Program-made: the position numbers and the translations under genes
Shown: piece after piece, positions 10,767-24,600 of the stretch
How the letters are laid out: each line of letters starts with the position of its first letter
Numbering within the stretch: the first letter of the stretch is position 1
Assembly (NCBI GenBank): GCA_030267565.1
Contig: BRXU01000006.1
Span: forward strand, 2,096,001 to 2,160,000
Direction of reading: 5' to 3'
Length of the DNA: 64,000 nt
DNA from: Pleodorina starrii
Taxonomy: Eukaryota > Chlorophyta > Chlorophyceae > Chlamydomonadales > Volvocaceae
Notes under the pieces: generated by a model
The model's input: only the letters and a program-made list of their open reading frames with translations
Told to the model about the DNA's origin: nothing
The model's database searches: none

Positions 10767-13700
10767 ATGGCCTCAGTAACTGGCAGGATCACCTGCTTGG
10801 GTGATAACGCTCTGAAAAGAGCGAATCGGGCTGCTTCCTCGGCGCATAAGTTCCAGCTTACCCAAAGTACTGGCGGAACGCTGCGAAAGTACCGTGTCCC
10901 GTTTCAGCAAACCCCGCCGACTTGGCAGGGCCGCGCATTTATTACTCCTGGTGAGTCGGCTCAGGCGGAAGAGGCCGCGAAGGGATCGCGGAGTGGAGCT
11001 ACCTCGGCCGGCAATGGGTCCGCGACTGGCGTCACCTGGAAGTGCTCGATTCGATCTACGGCGCCGCTGCTGGGGTGAGTTATCCCTAAGAACGTTTTAT
11101 GCGCTTTTATTATGGTTCAACTGGCTTCGCAACATTTGACTCTTAGTACCGTCTACATTTTTCCTTATCCGCTAATTGTTTCGGCCTCACCTACCTACCA
11201 CCGCAGGGATACCGGCGCGCGGCTTTCCATTGTCGTTATTGATACTCACAGTGAGCTGCGGAGCGCAGTTATCACCCTTGACTCGTGGAAGCCCCCGAAG
11301 GAGGTCACCCGCAGCGATGGCACCGTCGGCTGGTTGCGTGAGGGAGCGATCACCCTGCCCGCCGAGCTGAAGGATCCCGGGGCCGTGCTGGTGCGCAAGC
11401 AGGCCGAAAAGAATGGCGCCCAGTCCCAAGACTATATCGACTCCATTCAGCTGGTCAAGTAAGTGCCGACACTGCTCTTGTGCTCTGTGGGCGTCGTTAT
11501 CATGCGTGCCTACTTATGTGGCCGCTCAACGGTCGGCATTTTCTTTTGCGGTGGCTGATTGCCGGCATTGCGGAGGCATTAGTCCTTCTTCGCCCCCAGC
11601 TGCTTCCCCTCCCTTACGTCTAGGTCACGTGGATGGGTAGATGCTGCATGTGTGTGTATGTGTGCGGGGGGGCACCGGGACTGCCGGCGTGCGGCGAAGG
11701 AAGCCCTTTATCTCTCGCCTTGTAACTCCTGTCAACCGGAGGTACCACGGTGCGGGAGCAGTACCGGCCATGGTCCGTCCAAACTATGCGCTAACGTTTC
11801 TTTTCTCTTCGCCCTGGTGTTTGCGAACCCGCCGTGCACCTTGCCCCAGCGCCTCCTCGGTCCACACCATCAACGCCAACAGTTGGGTCTCTTCTGAGCA
11901 GGGCTGGCGCGTGTTCTTCTCCGGACGCGCTTACCTGCCCAAGGACACGCCCCCGACCCTTCTGGATGAGCGGCGGAAGGAGCTGAAGGACCTGCAGGTG
12001 CGTGTACGACCGCTATTCGATAGTGTACGGCGTACGTCATTTGTTCTCAGCCATGCCGCGTCATCTTCACGCCGAATTCATAGTGGCCATTCTTAACAAC
12101 ACAATGGCAGGTCTTATCGCATTCCATCTAAGCCTTGCAAGTAAGGGCTGTCCAGCCATCGCCTGGCGACTGTTGCCAAACACATCTGTGTCAGTACATA
12201 CCTTGGCAGCTCAAACACTGCTTCGGAATTTTGTTAAATGTTGTTTTAATGTAGCGAGTCATTCACCCGGGCAGTCAAGCTGCTTGGGGTCAGGCAGCCA
12301 TCATTGAGCGATGGGTGACGTCCCGGCCTGGTATGGTCCAGGCTCCAAGGCGGCGGCGCTGTCATTGACCATCTCCACGACAGCAGTCTTCCGTTGACAA
12401 ACCGGCATCAATGCTATCCGGGCTTGCCCATCTAGACCGTCATCGTGTCTTTCTCCGTCCGCCGCAGGGCACCCCGGAGACCCGGCTTGAGGAGCGGAAG
12501 GGCGCTGACCGCATCTACTGGTACCAGGTGGGGACTGATATGAAAAGGGAGCGAGGGAAGGGGGGCGGGACGCGGGAGGGCGGGCAGGGAGGCGAGGTTG
12601 GGTTGCTCGCGCAGATGATTGGTGGATGCCCTGTGCCTGTCATGCGGCTATTAGATGCGAAGTGGTCGTCCCAACATATCTGTCATTCGAGGTCGGGTTG
12701 GATATTTCCGCCTGGCATACATGCAACAAGGTCTTCCCACGTCTTGCGCAGGAGTACAACGACCTGAGCTCCGGCAAGACCGGCAAGCTGGTGCGCCCCA
12801 AGCTGGGAGGCTCCAAGCAGCTGCCATACCCTCGCCGCCTGGCCACCAACCGCGGCAACGAGCCCGACGGCCGAGAGAAGCCGCCGGCCAAGGGCCAAAA
12901 GTTTTGGCTGCAGATGGGTAAGCGCCAGCGATGGCCGCCGCATTGATTTATCGTACCGAACAGAGCCAAGGGAGCAGGTAGCTGCCTGTGGGCGTCGAAA
13001 CTCACGCACATGCATGCGTCTCCTCGCTCGGCATGAGTGCACTGCCCCCTCGTTCGTACTTGCTGTTAACGGAGTCGCCTTCCTTCGTTTGCACCACACC
13101 GCCGGCGCCTCTTCTTTGCAGATGACCGGTTCAGCTTCGACAAGTCGTCCGACTTCAATGGCGCCGCCCTGGAGGGTAGCTTGGCGGCGGCCATCAGCGC
13201 CATTGCGGTGAGGCCGGCGGCAGCCTCACGAGCCACGGACATGTTGCAGATGGCCTTCGTTGGCATTGACGCCTCGCCGCACGCGCTTTGTCCTTTGCTC
13301 ATGACCACGGCTCACCCTAACCGTGCCCGCCGTGCCGCGCTTCTCATCAATAGCGTTCAGATTGACGGTCTCGATGCCTGTGTGTGTATGTGTCTTTGTG
13401 GCCGTCCTCTTAAGAATGTGCTCGATGCTTGATGGTCGGCCAAAGCCCTGCATGTAATGACACTAGGGTGGTCATGTGGTCTGTTCCTTGCCTGAGGCCT
13501 GACTCTTGCCCGTTTGTACCTGACCCTGGCACGTGTACGGCTCCCTTCACAACCCGGGCAGGAAGCCGCCAACGCCAAGGGCCGGTCGCCCATCACCTTG
13601 CTTCCCACGTTGGTGATCGGGGGAGTGCGCCAGGTGCTGGGCACCGTACTTCCTGGGGTGGAGTCGCCCCTGGAGAACTTCGAGAACTTCAAGGACGTGC

Positions 13701-16700
13701 TGGCGATGTTCAAGAAGGTACGGCAAGGCTGGGAGGCTGGGAGGCTGGGAGGCTGGGAGCAAAGCTGAAACGGGCGGGGAGTCAAAAGCAAGCAAGGGCA
13801 ATGTGGAGATGCATCGGTTGCGGCGGCCGACCCTGGCGCCCGTGCCCGGATGAAGCACTCCCTCGTGTTGTCCCAACAACCTCCGCCTCGCCCGCAGGCA
13901 AGCGGCCCCGGCTTCAAGGCCATCCTGCCGACCAACCTGTACCCCGCCGACTCGACCAACGGCGCCAGCAGCGCCTCCAACAACGGTAGCAGCCACGCGT
14001 CTTCTGCGTTCAAGTCGGTGGATGGTAAGTCAGTCGACATGGCAGGCTGGGGGCCGAACGAATAAACCGTTTGGTCTCATCAAAGGGTTTCCAGGACGCG
14101 TCGTCATCGAGACTCACGCCACCCTTGCCGCGTTTGTCCCACACATAGCCGGTACTGTCCTAGCCAGGCCGGGCCAAGCCGGGCGCAGTCCTCCTTCAGG
14201 CTTATCTAGTCGCCCAAGTCAACGTGGTCTTCCCGTGATCTTCCGTCAACCCCCTCAACCCCCGTGATCTTCCGTCAACCCCCTCAACCCCCGTGATCTT
14301 CCGTCAACCCCCTCAACCCCCGTGGTCTTCTCTCAACCCTCCTCGGGCCACTTCATAAGAGCCAAACCTGCGGAACTGCGATGCCTCGGATCCCGTGCCA
14401 CCTGATTCCGATGACCCCTGACCCCACCTCGTCCCTCTTGACGCCTCCCTTTGCAGGCGCCTGGGACTTCCAGCTGCCTGAGGAGGAGGCCGCCAAGATT
14501 GATGAGCACACGGCCGAGATGAACGTAAGCGCAATCGGTGGTGCAAAACACCCCCGGACTTGGGCCCGTAACCCACCGAACGACGATTGTACCAAGGCGG
14601 GTTGGCCGCACTGCTGGGCATTGCTGCCTCCCGCCGAGTCTGCACTCTGCAGCCGGGTCTCCACGGCTGTTCCTTGGAAGCGCTGGGTTCAGTTACCGTA
14701 ATTTGGCGTGACGACACTGTGGACGGCAGCATGCGACGCCATGCAGAAACCCCGCGATTGCGCGCCACGATGAACCCCGGCATTCGTTCTCTGATCTGCT
14801 CTGCTGCTGTTGTCGCTGCTGCTGCTGCTCTTACCGTCGCCGCTGCCGCTGCTGCTGCCGGCGGTGCAGGTGGGCCCCGTGTACGACTCGGCGACGGGCA
14901 CCCCCGCCAATACCTCGCGCAGCTTTGCTGCCTACGACTCACAGCCTGGAGCCACTCGGGCCAAGGAACGATTGGGCAAGAGGCTGTGGAATGTCGCTAC
15001 CGGCAACTCCCCCCGCATCAACAACCTGCTGTACTTCACGGTAGGGATCAAGCGAGCCGCACTTGCTAGCGTGAAGTCGTACGTAGTACGACGGGGAGTC
15101 CTGCTGGCGGAGGGGATGGGGTGCGCATCAGTAAGGATTCTCATCGTAACAGGGCATAGTAGTATTCCTCGAAATGGGCTTCAGGGCACCGCGGTCAATC
15201 ATTGAGTACGATATCACGGCTACTAACGTAACGTGTTTCGCGACCCTCTTGGCGCGCCGGTCCGCCTCCGAAGGTCCCCCGTGTGCTGGACGGCCGGCCC
15301 GATGCTTGGCACACGGACGAGGAGTTCGGGCGCCAGGTGGTTGCTGGCTTCAACCCCTGCACGGTCACCGCGCTCAAGGACCTGCCCGAGAGCTTCGGAA
15401 GCGCAATTCGTGGCGAGCACATCGAAGGTAACGGGACCCCCGGTGCCGAAAAAGCACGACCAGGTACCCATGCTTCCTGACTCGTGAGCCAGGCGACGCT
15501 TGGAAGTTTGACGGGTTCCTCAAGGTCAATTTGTCATATTTGTACGGCATGATTTGCGTTCTGGGTTGCATTCCTTGCGCGATGAACCGATGATCCAGAT
15601 AGGCTTGTTAGCTGTGCGCATGTGCAGCCGCGCGGCGTCGCGCAGCTACCGACGTAACGAGCGATCTAGATTGATCCCGACCCGCCTGGCGGCCGACTCG
15701 AGGACGGAGATGATGACCCGCGCCTACAAAATGCGAAACATCTTGCCTCTTCCCTCCCTACCTCCTGCCCCTTATCTCCTTCTCTTCCTCCCAGCTGACC
15801 TGCAGGGCTCCACCCTGGAGCAGTTGGTGGATGCGGCCAAGAAGGGCGCCAAGCCGCGGCTGTTCATGATCGACTACTGGGACCTGTCGGCGTTCTGGGA
15901 GGCGGCGGCCAACGAGAGCAGCAAGGGCATGGTGCAGCACGCTGGTCGTGCCATCTTCTACCTGCGCCAGTAAGCAGGGGAGGGATCGCGGCTGGGGCTG
16001 GGGAATGAATGGGGTTAGCTACGAAATACTGGGGCCTATCAGCGGGTTAAATTGAGGGGCAAGTGTCCTTACAGGCATGTCCGGGTGGCGGCATATGGGA
16101 ATACGGTACGTAGGCTGGAAGTGGACCTGGGCAGTGGCGCATGAAGAAATGGCGCACGAAGTGTTTGTGATCTCCATGATCCTGCGCTGTGCGGGCTATG
16201 CAAGATGGCCCCCTACTGCTCAAGTTGCCACTTACCCGCCCGCCGGTACGAATCTGATTCATGTCTGCAGTGACGGCAAGGGCCACGACAAGGGCCTTAT
16301 CCCGGTTGCCATCGAGCTGGCCCACCCCAAGACCCACAAGGAGAACCCCGACCTGCCCCGCACCGCCGGCATCGTCTATTCGCGGGCTGAGCTGTCCAAG
16401 GACACTGCCACCCTGGCCGTGTGGCGGCTTGCCAAGATGATCTTCAAGTCCCTGGACTCGTCCTTCCACCAGGTGAGAAGCTGGGGGCCTGTCTCGTTGA
16501 AGATGGGCCGTGGGATGGGTAGGCGGTCAGAAACTAGGGAGGAACCGAGTGTGTATGCTCGCGCTGATTTAGACCTGCCTTTGTCGGGAACCGTGTGTAT
16601 TTGTCCCGCTATCGGTGGGGGCAGACCCACGAGTGCAAATCCGCGTCAAGCCGCGGCATGGAGCAGGCCAGACTTCCGGAGGTTTTGAGTCTTGGATTTC

Positions 16701-19437
16701 GCCGTTTTGCGCCAGAGCGTGTTCTCCTGCTCGGTTCCCATCCGCCCCGCCTGGCCCTAACCCCGCCCCCGCAGCTGATCAGCCACTGGAACCGCACCCA
16801 CTGCGTGTTGGAGCCGTTCTTCATCTCCATGAGGCGCAACATCAGCGTCATGCACCCGGTGAGGACTCCGTGCGTGCGTGCATGGGCATGGCGGTAGGGC
16901 AGCAGCAGCTGCAGCGCAAGGAGGTGTGTACAGGACGGACGGATGCCATTGCAAAGGGACGCTTGTGCCTGGTTTGCGTCGTCCCGCATCGCACGGTACT
17001 GTCAGTGGCCCTCCCATGCTGACAGTTTGCGGGTCATTGCTGCTCTCATCGGTGCGACGCTCCCTTAGGAACTTAAGAGGAGGGGCTGAAAGGAAGAGAC
17101 TGTGTATGGGTTTCTGGCGGTGTGAACATCACTCTTACACTTCCACGCAGGTGCACAAGCTCATGGCGCCGCACTTCCGCTACACGCTTAACATCAACGC
17201 GAATGCGCGCTCCAGCCTCATCAACGCGGGCGGCATCATCGAGAGGTCCTTCAGCGCGGGCCCATACGCGATGCGCCTGGCGTCTGTGGTGTACGGCAAG
17301 TACTGGAACTTCGCCACCGAGGCGCTGCCGGAGGATCTCAAGGCCAGGTGTGTTGGGGGCTCGTGGGGGCACCCCCGGTTACCAAGCGCGGCGGTGCATA
17401 CCCCGCAACTTCAATCTAGGCTTTTCTGCCTGTTTACTGCCACCGAGAATTGGTTGTCGGCCTGGGTGTGCCCAATACCGTAATTCCATGACTCTGGGCA
17501 TGCTCCCTTTCGGTCACCAGGGGCATGGTCGACCCCGCCACCGGCAAGCCCTGGCTGGACTACCCCTACGCCACTGACGGCCTGGACGTGTGGTCGGCGC
17601 TGTCCTCCTACTTCGACAAGTACCTGCGCCTCTACTACACCAGCGACAAGGATGTGCTGGACGACACCGAGCTGCAGGCCTGGTGGGCTGAGGCCAAGGT
17701 GAGGTTGGGTGCCAGAACTGCTGAGCCTGGCCGCCGCCTCCTCCTCCGTGCTCCTGTCCCCACTGTCCCACACCTACCATCATCAGCGTCAAACACCACC
17801 GGTTCCCGCCCCCCTGTCCCCCTGGCTGGCCCAACTGCCTGTACACGCACCCCCCCATCCCCCCATTCCAGACCGAGGGCCACCCCGACCTGCTGCGCTT
17901 TGGTCTGCGCCAGTCGGAGGAGCAGCTGTGGGGCTTCAAGGGGCCCATCCCCTCCGTGTCGCGGCTGGTGACGGTGCTCACCACCATCGCCTGGCTGGCG
18001 TCAGGTCACCACGCTGCCGTCAACTTCGGGCAGTACGACTTCAGCAGCTTCATTCTCAACGCCTCGTCCCTGGTGCGGAAGCCCATGCCGGCGCCCGGAG
18101 ACGCCGCATACAAGGTATGTAGCTAGGGCTGGCCTGGGGGGCGAGAGGCGGGGTGGAGGTGTGGGTGTGGCGAGCCGCGTGGCATGGCTCTTGTATTCTT
18201 GTTGTACCGTGTTCCCCCGCCCCCTTGCAGAATCGGAAAAAAATGAAATCCGCGCTTACAGTGACTGCTCTCCATCTTTCGCCTGCTGAAGTCCCTTTCG
18301 ACTGCTGCGCTGCGCTGCGCTGCGCTGATCTCCGCACCCCTCTCCACCTGTTGTTCCCTGCCTGCCCAGGAGCTCACCACCGCCCGCGCGCGCACCAGCC
18401 AGGAGGCTATCATGATGACCTACCTGGCGGACCCGCTCACCGCCGCCACCGTAAGTCATATTGAATCAAGTCGTCTCCCAGCATGAAGTCTCCCACACGC
18501 GTCTGATAAGCCTCACCTGATAGCGTTGCACCCGTGTCCGGGCCATGGCGCATACCTCGGATGGGCTAACAACGTAACAAGGGCCTTGGGACGCTCTCGC
18601 GAGGGGCTGGCATCCAGCCCCGAAGCGATGCGTAGGCATGGCAGTCAACTGGAAATGACCGGGAACTCCTGTCTTAGCATGCCTTCTATGTTGTGTTGAC
18701 GAGCCTTTTCTGCGTTGTCGTCTCGTCGTGTTATGATTCGCCCGCGTGATTCGCCCCCGCATCACGGGGCGTCGCCCTTTGGCCCCTGACCCACTGGCAT
18801 GCTGTACCCTCTTTCGTTGCGTCCGGCGTGGTGCGCGCCTCGCGGTGCCCCATGTGCCCGCCCGCAGGTGTCCGCCACCGTCAAGCTGCTGTCGGCCCAC
18901 GCGCGCGACGAGCACACGCTGGACGAGGACAACGAGCTGCTGGTGGTGAGTATCCGGCTGCTGGGTAACACACAAAGGCCATTGTGTGCTTACCGTGTCC
19001 TGACCTCGGAACATACTGGCGGCTGCGACCTGGCATGCGGCTGTCACCAGCGGTGCTGCGGCAAACAGGGGCAGCCACTGGTGTAGTTTCATCGGGGAGA
19101 GGAAGGAACTTGAATCCGTAAGGGGTTGGATGGGTTGTCGCGGAAGTTGGCATTAGTGCGCGTCAACTTTTAAGATTCTTGGCCGCTGCCTGCCTGTGCG
19201 TCTTGCTCCGCTCGCTCCCCGCAGGACCCCGCCGCCCGCGAGGCCAACGAGGGTTTCATCGCCGCAATGAAGCGCCTGGAGACCGACATCGAGATGCGCA
19301 ACGCGGACGCCGCCAACTGGGCGCGCTTCGGCCTGGCCGACCGCGACACGGCGGGCCCAATGCCGTACACGCTGCTGACGCCGAGCTCGCAGGCGGGCGT
19401 CACCATGCGGGGAGTGCCGTACTCCGTCTCCATCTAA
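10767..19437 (+). CDS. Plant-type lipoxygenase, copy 2 (complete, 20 exons)
   Basis: Complete lipoxygenase of 1048 aa. Exons: 10767-11074, 11207-11458, 11850-11997, 12468-12527, 12752-12917, 13122-13207, 13562-13717, 13898-14024, 14457-14524, 14870-15040, 15274-15427, 15795-15969, 16271-16472, 16775-16858, 17151-17347, 17521-17698, 17872-18114, 18370-18450, 18868-18945, 19225-19437. The total of 3147 nt is a multiple of three. Start: ATG in the good context CAACCATGG. The first ~60 residues begin Met-Ala and are rich in Ser, Ala and basic residues, like a plastid transit peptide (inference). PLAT/LH2 domain about residues 103-236 (exons 2-3). Catalytic domain: ligands His695 and His700 (HWNRTH), His891 and Asn895 (HHAAVN), terminal Ile1048. 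S-type Ala and Ser-Phe pocket residues point to a 13S-LOX. Exon 12 is the shortest of the four copies (175 nt). Flower-plant LOXs are usually about 850-930 aa; the extra length is mainly the N-terminus and loops. Confidence 0.95.
14234..14340. repeat. 29-bp tandem repeat in LOX copy 2 intron 8
   Basis: Three copies of a 29-bp unit starting at 14234, 14263 and 14292 plus a degenerate fourth at 14321. Each begins CGTGATCTTC and contains CAACCCCCTCAACC. Not seen in the other LOX copies. Confidence 0.9.
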
Positions 19438-20286
19438 GGTGACCCAACACTGGCGAGCGCCGTACATTAATTGCTTGCTCGTTTCTAATGCCATTGGAGA
19501 TCTGGTTCGCACATGTGAGTGTTTTTAATTGATGGCCACTTGCAAGGTTGTTTTCAGGAACAGTTTGCAGGTTGGGTGCAGGCGTGCGGTACTGAATACA
19601 GCTTAATTCCTGGGCGGGCGACAGTCAGTGCGACTCGTGCCGTGTCGCGTTGTCTTCGGCGGTAATGGTTGCATTGCTGCGTCTGATCGGCCGTTGGTTC
19701 CGCCCGTGAGTCATCGGTACGGCATGACTGGGTTCGCGCATACAAGGGCGGTACTTGCATATTTTTTATAAATGGCCCGGAAGATTGTAGTGTGCGTTGT
19801 CATGCTACCAGTGCGATATTTTGCAACACGAGCATCAATAATCTGGTGAAGAGAATTGTTCGAATTAGTCCGCTGCGTGATCACCGCGCTCAAGAGAGAT
19901 TTAGCGTGAAGGCGATACAATGCGGCACGGCTGTGTCGCAGGTGACTTATTGCAACATTCTGAGAAAGTCCCCTCCGAACAGGCAGGCGGGCAGGCAGGC
20001 GAGCTTGTTTGTATACAATTAATTAGTCCGGGGGAGACGAGATGTGTATCGGTATTGCGAGATCATCCGGCCAGCTTCCAGTCTCTGAGGCTGTGCAGGG
20101 CTGTGTGTCTGTTTGCGTCTATATAGGAAGCTTGGCGGGCGGACCCCTTGGTCAAAAGCTACGTAATTGAACGAGTGCAGCCGGTCCCGGGATATCCTGC
20201 TGGCGGCCTCGGCGGCAAGCCCGTGGTAGTTGTCCGTGCGGCTATTTGCGCTCAATGCATTATTATTCAGCCTGGGTGGCCTCAAC

Positions 20287-20291
20287 TGTAA
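20287..20291 (+). terminator. Possible polyadenylation signal (TGTAA), LOX copy 2
   Basis: TGTAA about 850 nt after the copy 2 stop. No nearer match was seen. Confidence 0.3.
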
Positions 20292-20518
20292 GCCATGCAT
20301 CCCAGTGTTTCAACTTTCACCCGCGCCCCCGGCTTTCCATACCTTACCGATAACCCCACTACATTGTGGGGGGAGGAAACCCTGCCGCGGATCGGTTTCG
20401 GAGGCCGGCGCCCCCTGGGTGTGGGGTCGACCCTGCGTGACAGCGTCTGCGTCGACAAAAATTCGAAGCCACCGCGCTATACAAACTCAAAAAGCAATAA
20501 GCATCACACGGCAACGAA

Positions 20519-20790
20519 GTCTGCCGTGAAAGAAACTACGTGCCACGACGTGCCACGACGTGTCCGCGACGTGCCTGGCTGCTGTGTCGATTGGGCGTGC
20601 GTGCCATCTACCCCGCCGCTGTTCTCACACCCGGAAGATACCCCTCCCATAGCCTCACAAAACATGAGGCGCGTGCATGAGCCAAAACTGTAGGGAATCG
20701 GCCTGTGCACAGCTCGCCAGCGGCTGCACCGGCCGCTGCCATGCGAATGCCCCGACCCATACTGATGATGCAGCGGGCTCAACCCTTTAT
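20519..20790. repeat. Degenerate dispersed repeat, intergenic copy
   Basis: Shares blocks such as ACCCGGAAGAT and GCCCCGACCC in the same order and spacing with 23838-24072. No terminal repeats or coding capacity recognised. Confidence 0.55.
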
Positions 20791-21503
20791 CCCAGCTTCC
20801 CGTGAGAACGCCGACATGCCTCCGTCTCATGCGTACAAAGGGGGTTCGATGCATCGTGCTGATCTGCAGGATTTGCAGGTAGGCATGATGGCGCGGCGGA
20901 CAATCTCAGGCCGATAGATAGGACATGGATGGGCAATGCGACTTCATGCGTGGTACCCTAAGGAACTCGTGCGGCCAGCTTTGACATCTGGTCGTCGATT
21001 GCTTATAGTGGAGTTAGCTTGAAGCTAGGCTTCGCTAAAAATAAGGGTAGGTTCTAACAGCAGTAGATCGGGGCTCGGGGGCAAAACCCTGGAGGCCAAC
21101 GGTTCGTTTGGGGGGACACCTCAGCGCCGCAATTTTGCACCGAATTGCCTGCCGTGTGTTAAGGCCTTATTATTTCATTGCTTGATTGATTCAAACAAGG
21201 ACTCCCAACCTGCAAGGCTTAGGGACGGCAAATGTATGACCAAGGCGGGGCCCACGCCACGCCACGTGATCAGTGTGAACTGGAACGTTCACTGTCGGCC
21301 AAGGTACCTGGGAGGGGCCGCAGCACTGACAAGAACAGAACTGCCAAAGGGCACACAATGCTCGCGCTGTCCCTCTCCCGTCTTTGTGCGTTGGGCCCGT
21401 GTCAGAGCTTTCCCGGGGGGCAGTGTTTCCAAGGTTCCGATAATTTCCGAGGGCCTGACTAATGGCGAGCCCGCCGTTAGAAACTGTCGTGAACGCGCAG
21501 GCG

Positions 21504-21510
21504 TATTTAA
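21504..21510 (+). promoter_or_regulatory. TATA-like box upstream of LOX copy 3
   Basis: TATTTAA about 107 bp before the start codon at 21617, in a GC-rich context. Confidence 0.25.
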
Positions 21511-21616
21511 TCTTTGCTTGGAATGCGTTGGCCAGGAAGTTCTCGAGGAAGTCTGTAAGCGTTTGTTGCCAGCCGAGGTTATACACCAGCGAGCACCTCG
21601 TCGAACGGTCGGGACC

Positions 21617-24600
21617 ATGGCCGCCGCTGCAACTGGCGGGTGCGTGGTGTCGGTGGCGTCGGCAACCGCGTATCCCAGCACGGTAGTCAACGTTCATTCG
21701 GACTGCGCTGTTTACCGTTCATTCGGGCTGCACCAATCAACGTTTGGCCTTGCTCTCCGAAAGCTCGACGGTCGAGCCCGGCACCAATGCGCCGGCCTTG
21801 TTGCAGCAACGCCACCTGCTGTCCTTGCTTGCGCCACTGTTGCGGCTCCCTCCGTCCTGCCCTTCCCGCTTCGCCCACGCAGTGCCACCGATGGCGGCGT
21901 TACGTGGAAATGCAACGTTCGCTCAACCGCGCCGCTGCTGGGGTGCGGCCGTGTCGTCCGCTTTGACGTTCTGCGACCACCCGTCTCGGAGTCGGCAGCG
22001 TCTTAAACCCCAGACTTCCCACCGTGCGCGAAACGTTGGCTGTGATGCGACGCGACAACGAAACATTGTGCTACGAGGGGGGCGATTAAGCAATAAATGC
22101 ATTGGAGCATTTTTATTCATTATATGTGCGTCGCATGTGTATCGATATGCCGTCCTGGCGTCCTGACGCGGCCTACTGCCTTTGCGGGGCGGATGTACGT
22201 CGCTTCCGGCACCCTGCCCCGCAGAGACACCGGCGCGCGGCTCTCGATTGTCGTCATCGACACGCACAGCGATGTGCGCAGCACCATCATCAGCCTTGAC
22301 AAGTGGAAGCCCCCGAAGGAAGTCCTTATGAGCGACGGCACTCTCGCCTGGGAGCGTGAGGGACCCGCCACCCTGCCCGCCGCCATCAAGGACCCCGGCG
22401 CCGTCCTGGTTCGCAAGATGCCCGACGAGAGCGGCGCCGCGGCCCAGGACTACATCAGCTCCTTCCAGCTGGTCAGGTGCGTAGTAGGGCCGCGCTTGCT
22501 CGCGCTCTTGCGCTTTCCCCATGCGCCGTCAGCTCCCGTGCGTTCATCCGACGATCCAAACCCACGCCTGCCCCTCCCTTCCCTCCCTCTCAGCGCCTCC
22601 GCCGTCCACACCGTCCCCGTGGAGAGCTGGGTGTCCTCCGACCACGGCTGGCGCGTGTTCTTCTGCGGAGAGGCCTTCCTGCCCAAGAACACCCCACCAG
22701 CGCTGAGGGATGAGCGCAGGAGCGAGCTGGAGAAACTCCAGGTCGGTGGGTGTGGTGCTGGGGCCCGCTTGACAGCAGACAGAGCGCTACGTGCGCATGG
22801 GGGGGGGGGCGAAATGGTAAGGTAGCTTCGTTGCGGAACCAGGCCGGGCTTATGCGTCTTAGCAAGGCAACTCAGCCACCATGAGCGAATTGACGTTGAG
22901 CCGGGAAGCGCGCTAGGCGTGCGTCTGTGGTTCCGCAAAGAATCTGCACATTACAGGATGTGATAAACCCAAACCCGGCAGCCGGGTCGCTGCGTCTTTC
23001 TGCTCCGCGCACTCCCGGTTGTTCGTTGCTGGATTCCCTGGAAACCTGGATATGCCCCTGCTGCTTATACTGCCCCTCTGTCCTCAGGGCACCCCCGAGT
23101 CCCGGATCGAAGAGCGCAAAAACACGGACCGCATCTACTGGTACCAGGTGGGGGTGGGAGAGAGCGATGAATAACATGCCATGTGTTGGGTAGACCGTGG
23201 ATGGCTCCCTTGCGGAAGGGTTGACGAGCTACACGTGCACAACCTTAGGCCATTTTCGCGCTCCGTTCTTTGGGCAATGCAGCGCGATGGATGAACACTC
23301 ACTACTTTGCCGCCGCAAGGCAGTCGTACGAGGCAAAAAGTTTCAAATCTGGGGCCCGTGGCCAGGAGATATTATTAGCTCTTACATGCTCTTATGCATA
23401 ATATCGCCTATTCGGTGTTACCCATGGGCCATTGTCATAACGCTGGGCTGACAGCTGGTAGCTAGGCATGGTCTATTTGAAAAAGTAACTCGGCAGGCTT
23501 GTTGTACCGCGTTCGGTACACCTATCGCTTTCATAGCATAGTAATACATTTCTCGAAAGCATTTGGCCGCGTGTCTGCTCGCTATGATATGGAGCTCGAA
23601 AGTACTTTTGCGGCAAACTTGCTCGACTCCGAATCCCCGAGAGCAGTCCACGCTGCACAAATGTATTTATCATAACAAGATATTTTACAGCAACCAAGCC
23701 TACAGCGATAGGAGCGACTGTTAAGCAAGTTGACTTCCCGAGCTTCGTTGAAGTGTACTTGCCCGACTGAAGGACCCTGCTTGAATGCCAACGCTAATCC
23801 AGCTGCTTCACCAATCCCACCGTAGCACACGGCGATTAACTCTGCCGCGAAACAAGCGGACTTCCGTGGCTGGCGTGCTGTTGGGGCGTACCAGCCACTT
23901 CTCTCCGCCTCTGCGCCCCCACCCGGAAGATGCCCTTCCCAAAGCTCCACGGGCACATCACACAACGTGGATTTGACCGGTGGTGCACAATCAGCAGCTG
24001 CTGCATCGCGCGCTCGCTGCCATACGATTGCCCCGACCCGTACTGACGCAGGGGCGCTCCACCCTTCACCCACCTGGCAAGGAAGCTGAAACCCTTCACA
24101 CTTGCCCACGTGTCCGCAGGTGTACAGCGACCTGAGCTCCGGCCAGACCGGCAAGCTGGTGCGCCCCAACCTGGGTGGTTCCAAGGAGCAGCCGTACCCT
24201 CGCCGCCTGGCCACCAACCGCGGCAACGAGCCCGACGGCCGAGAGAAACCGCCGCCGAAGGGCCAGGATTTCTGGCTGCAGATGGGTGAGCGAGCAATGG
24301 ACGGCTATTTGCTGCATGCATGTTAGCCTGTTGCTTCATTCCAGTAGTCTTGTGCCGCTCCGGCTCTCCTACCATTGTTTCTTCGTGCATTGCGCGCCCC
24401 CTCCGCGATATCCTGCCAGTATGACAGATCACGCGCACATTCATCGCTGTTGCGTGGTTGTATCAGCGGGGAAAGGTAATCAACGGTTGAGTCGATCCCG
24501 CTTGAGTCCGGGCTCGCCTTCCCTACGTAACGCAGATGAGCGATTCAGCTTCAACAAGAATGTGGACTTTAACGGCGCCAGCCTGCAGGGCAGCCTGTCG

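Larger units (their letters stand above)
19438..21616. other. Intergenic region between LOX copy 2 and copy 3
   Basis: Holds the copy 2 3' UTR (TGTAA at 20287), a degenerate repeat shared with copy 3 intron 4 (20519-20790), a short CGACGTGCCA-type tandem near 20540-20575, and the copy 3 promoter region. The open frame at 20295-20693 has no recognisable domain and overlaps the repeat. Confidence 0.65.

Noticed and set aside
20295..20693. Possible gene of 132 codons between LOX 2 and LOX 3
   Set aside because: No recognisable domain, no splice partners, and half of it overlaps a degenerate dispersed repeat.
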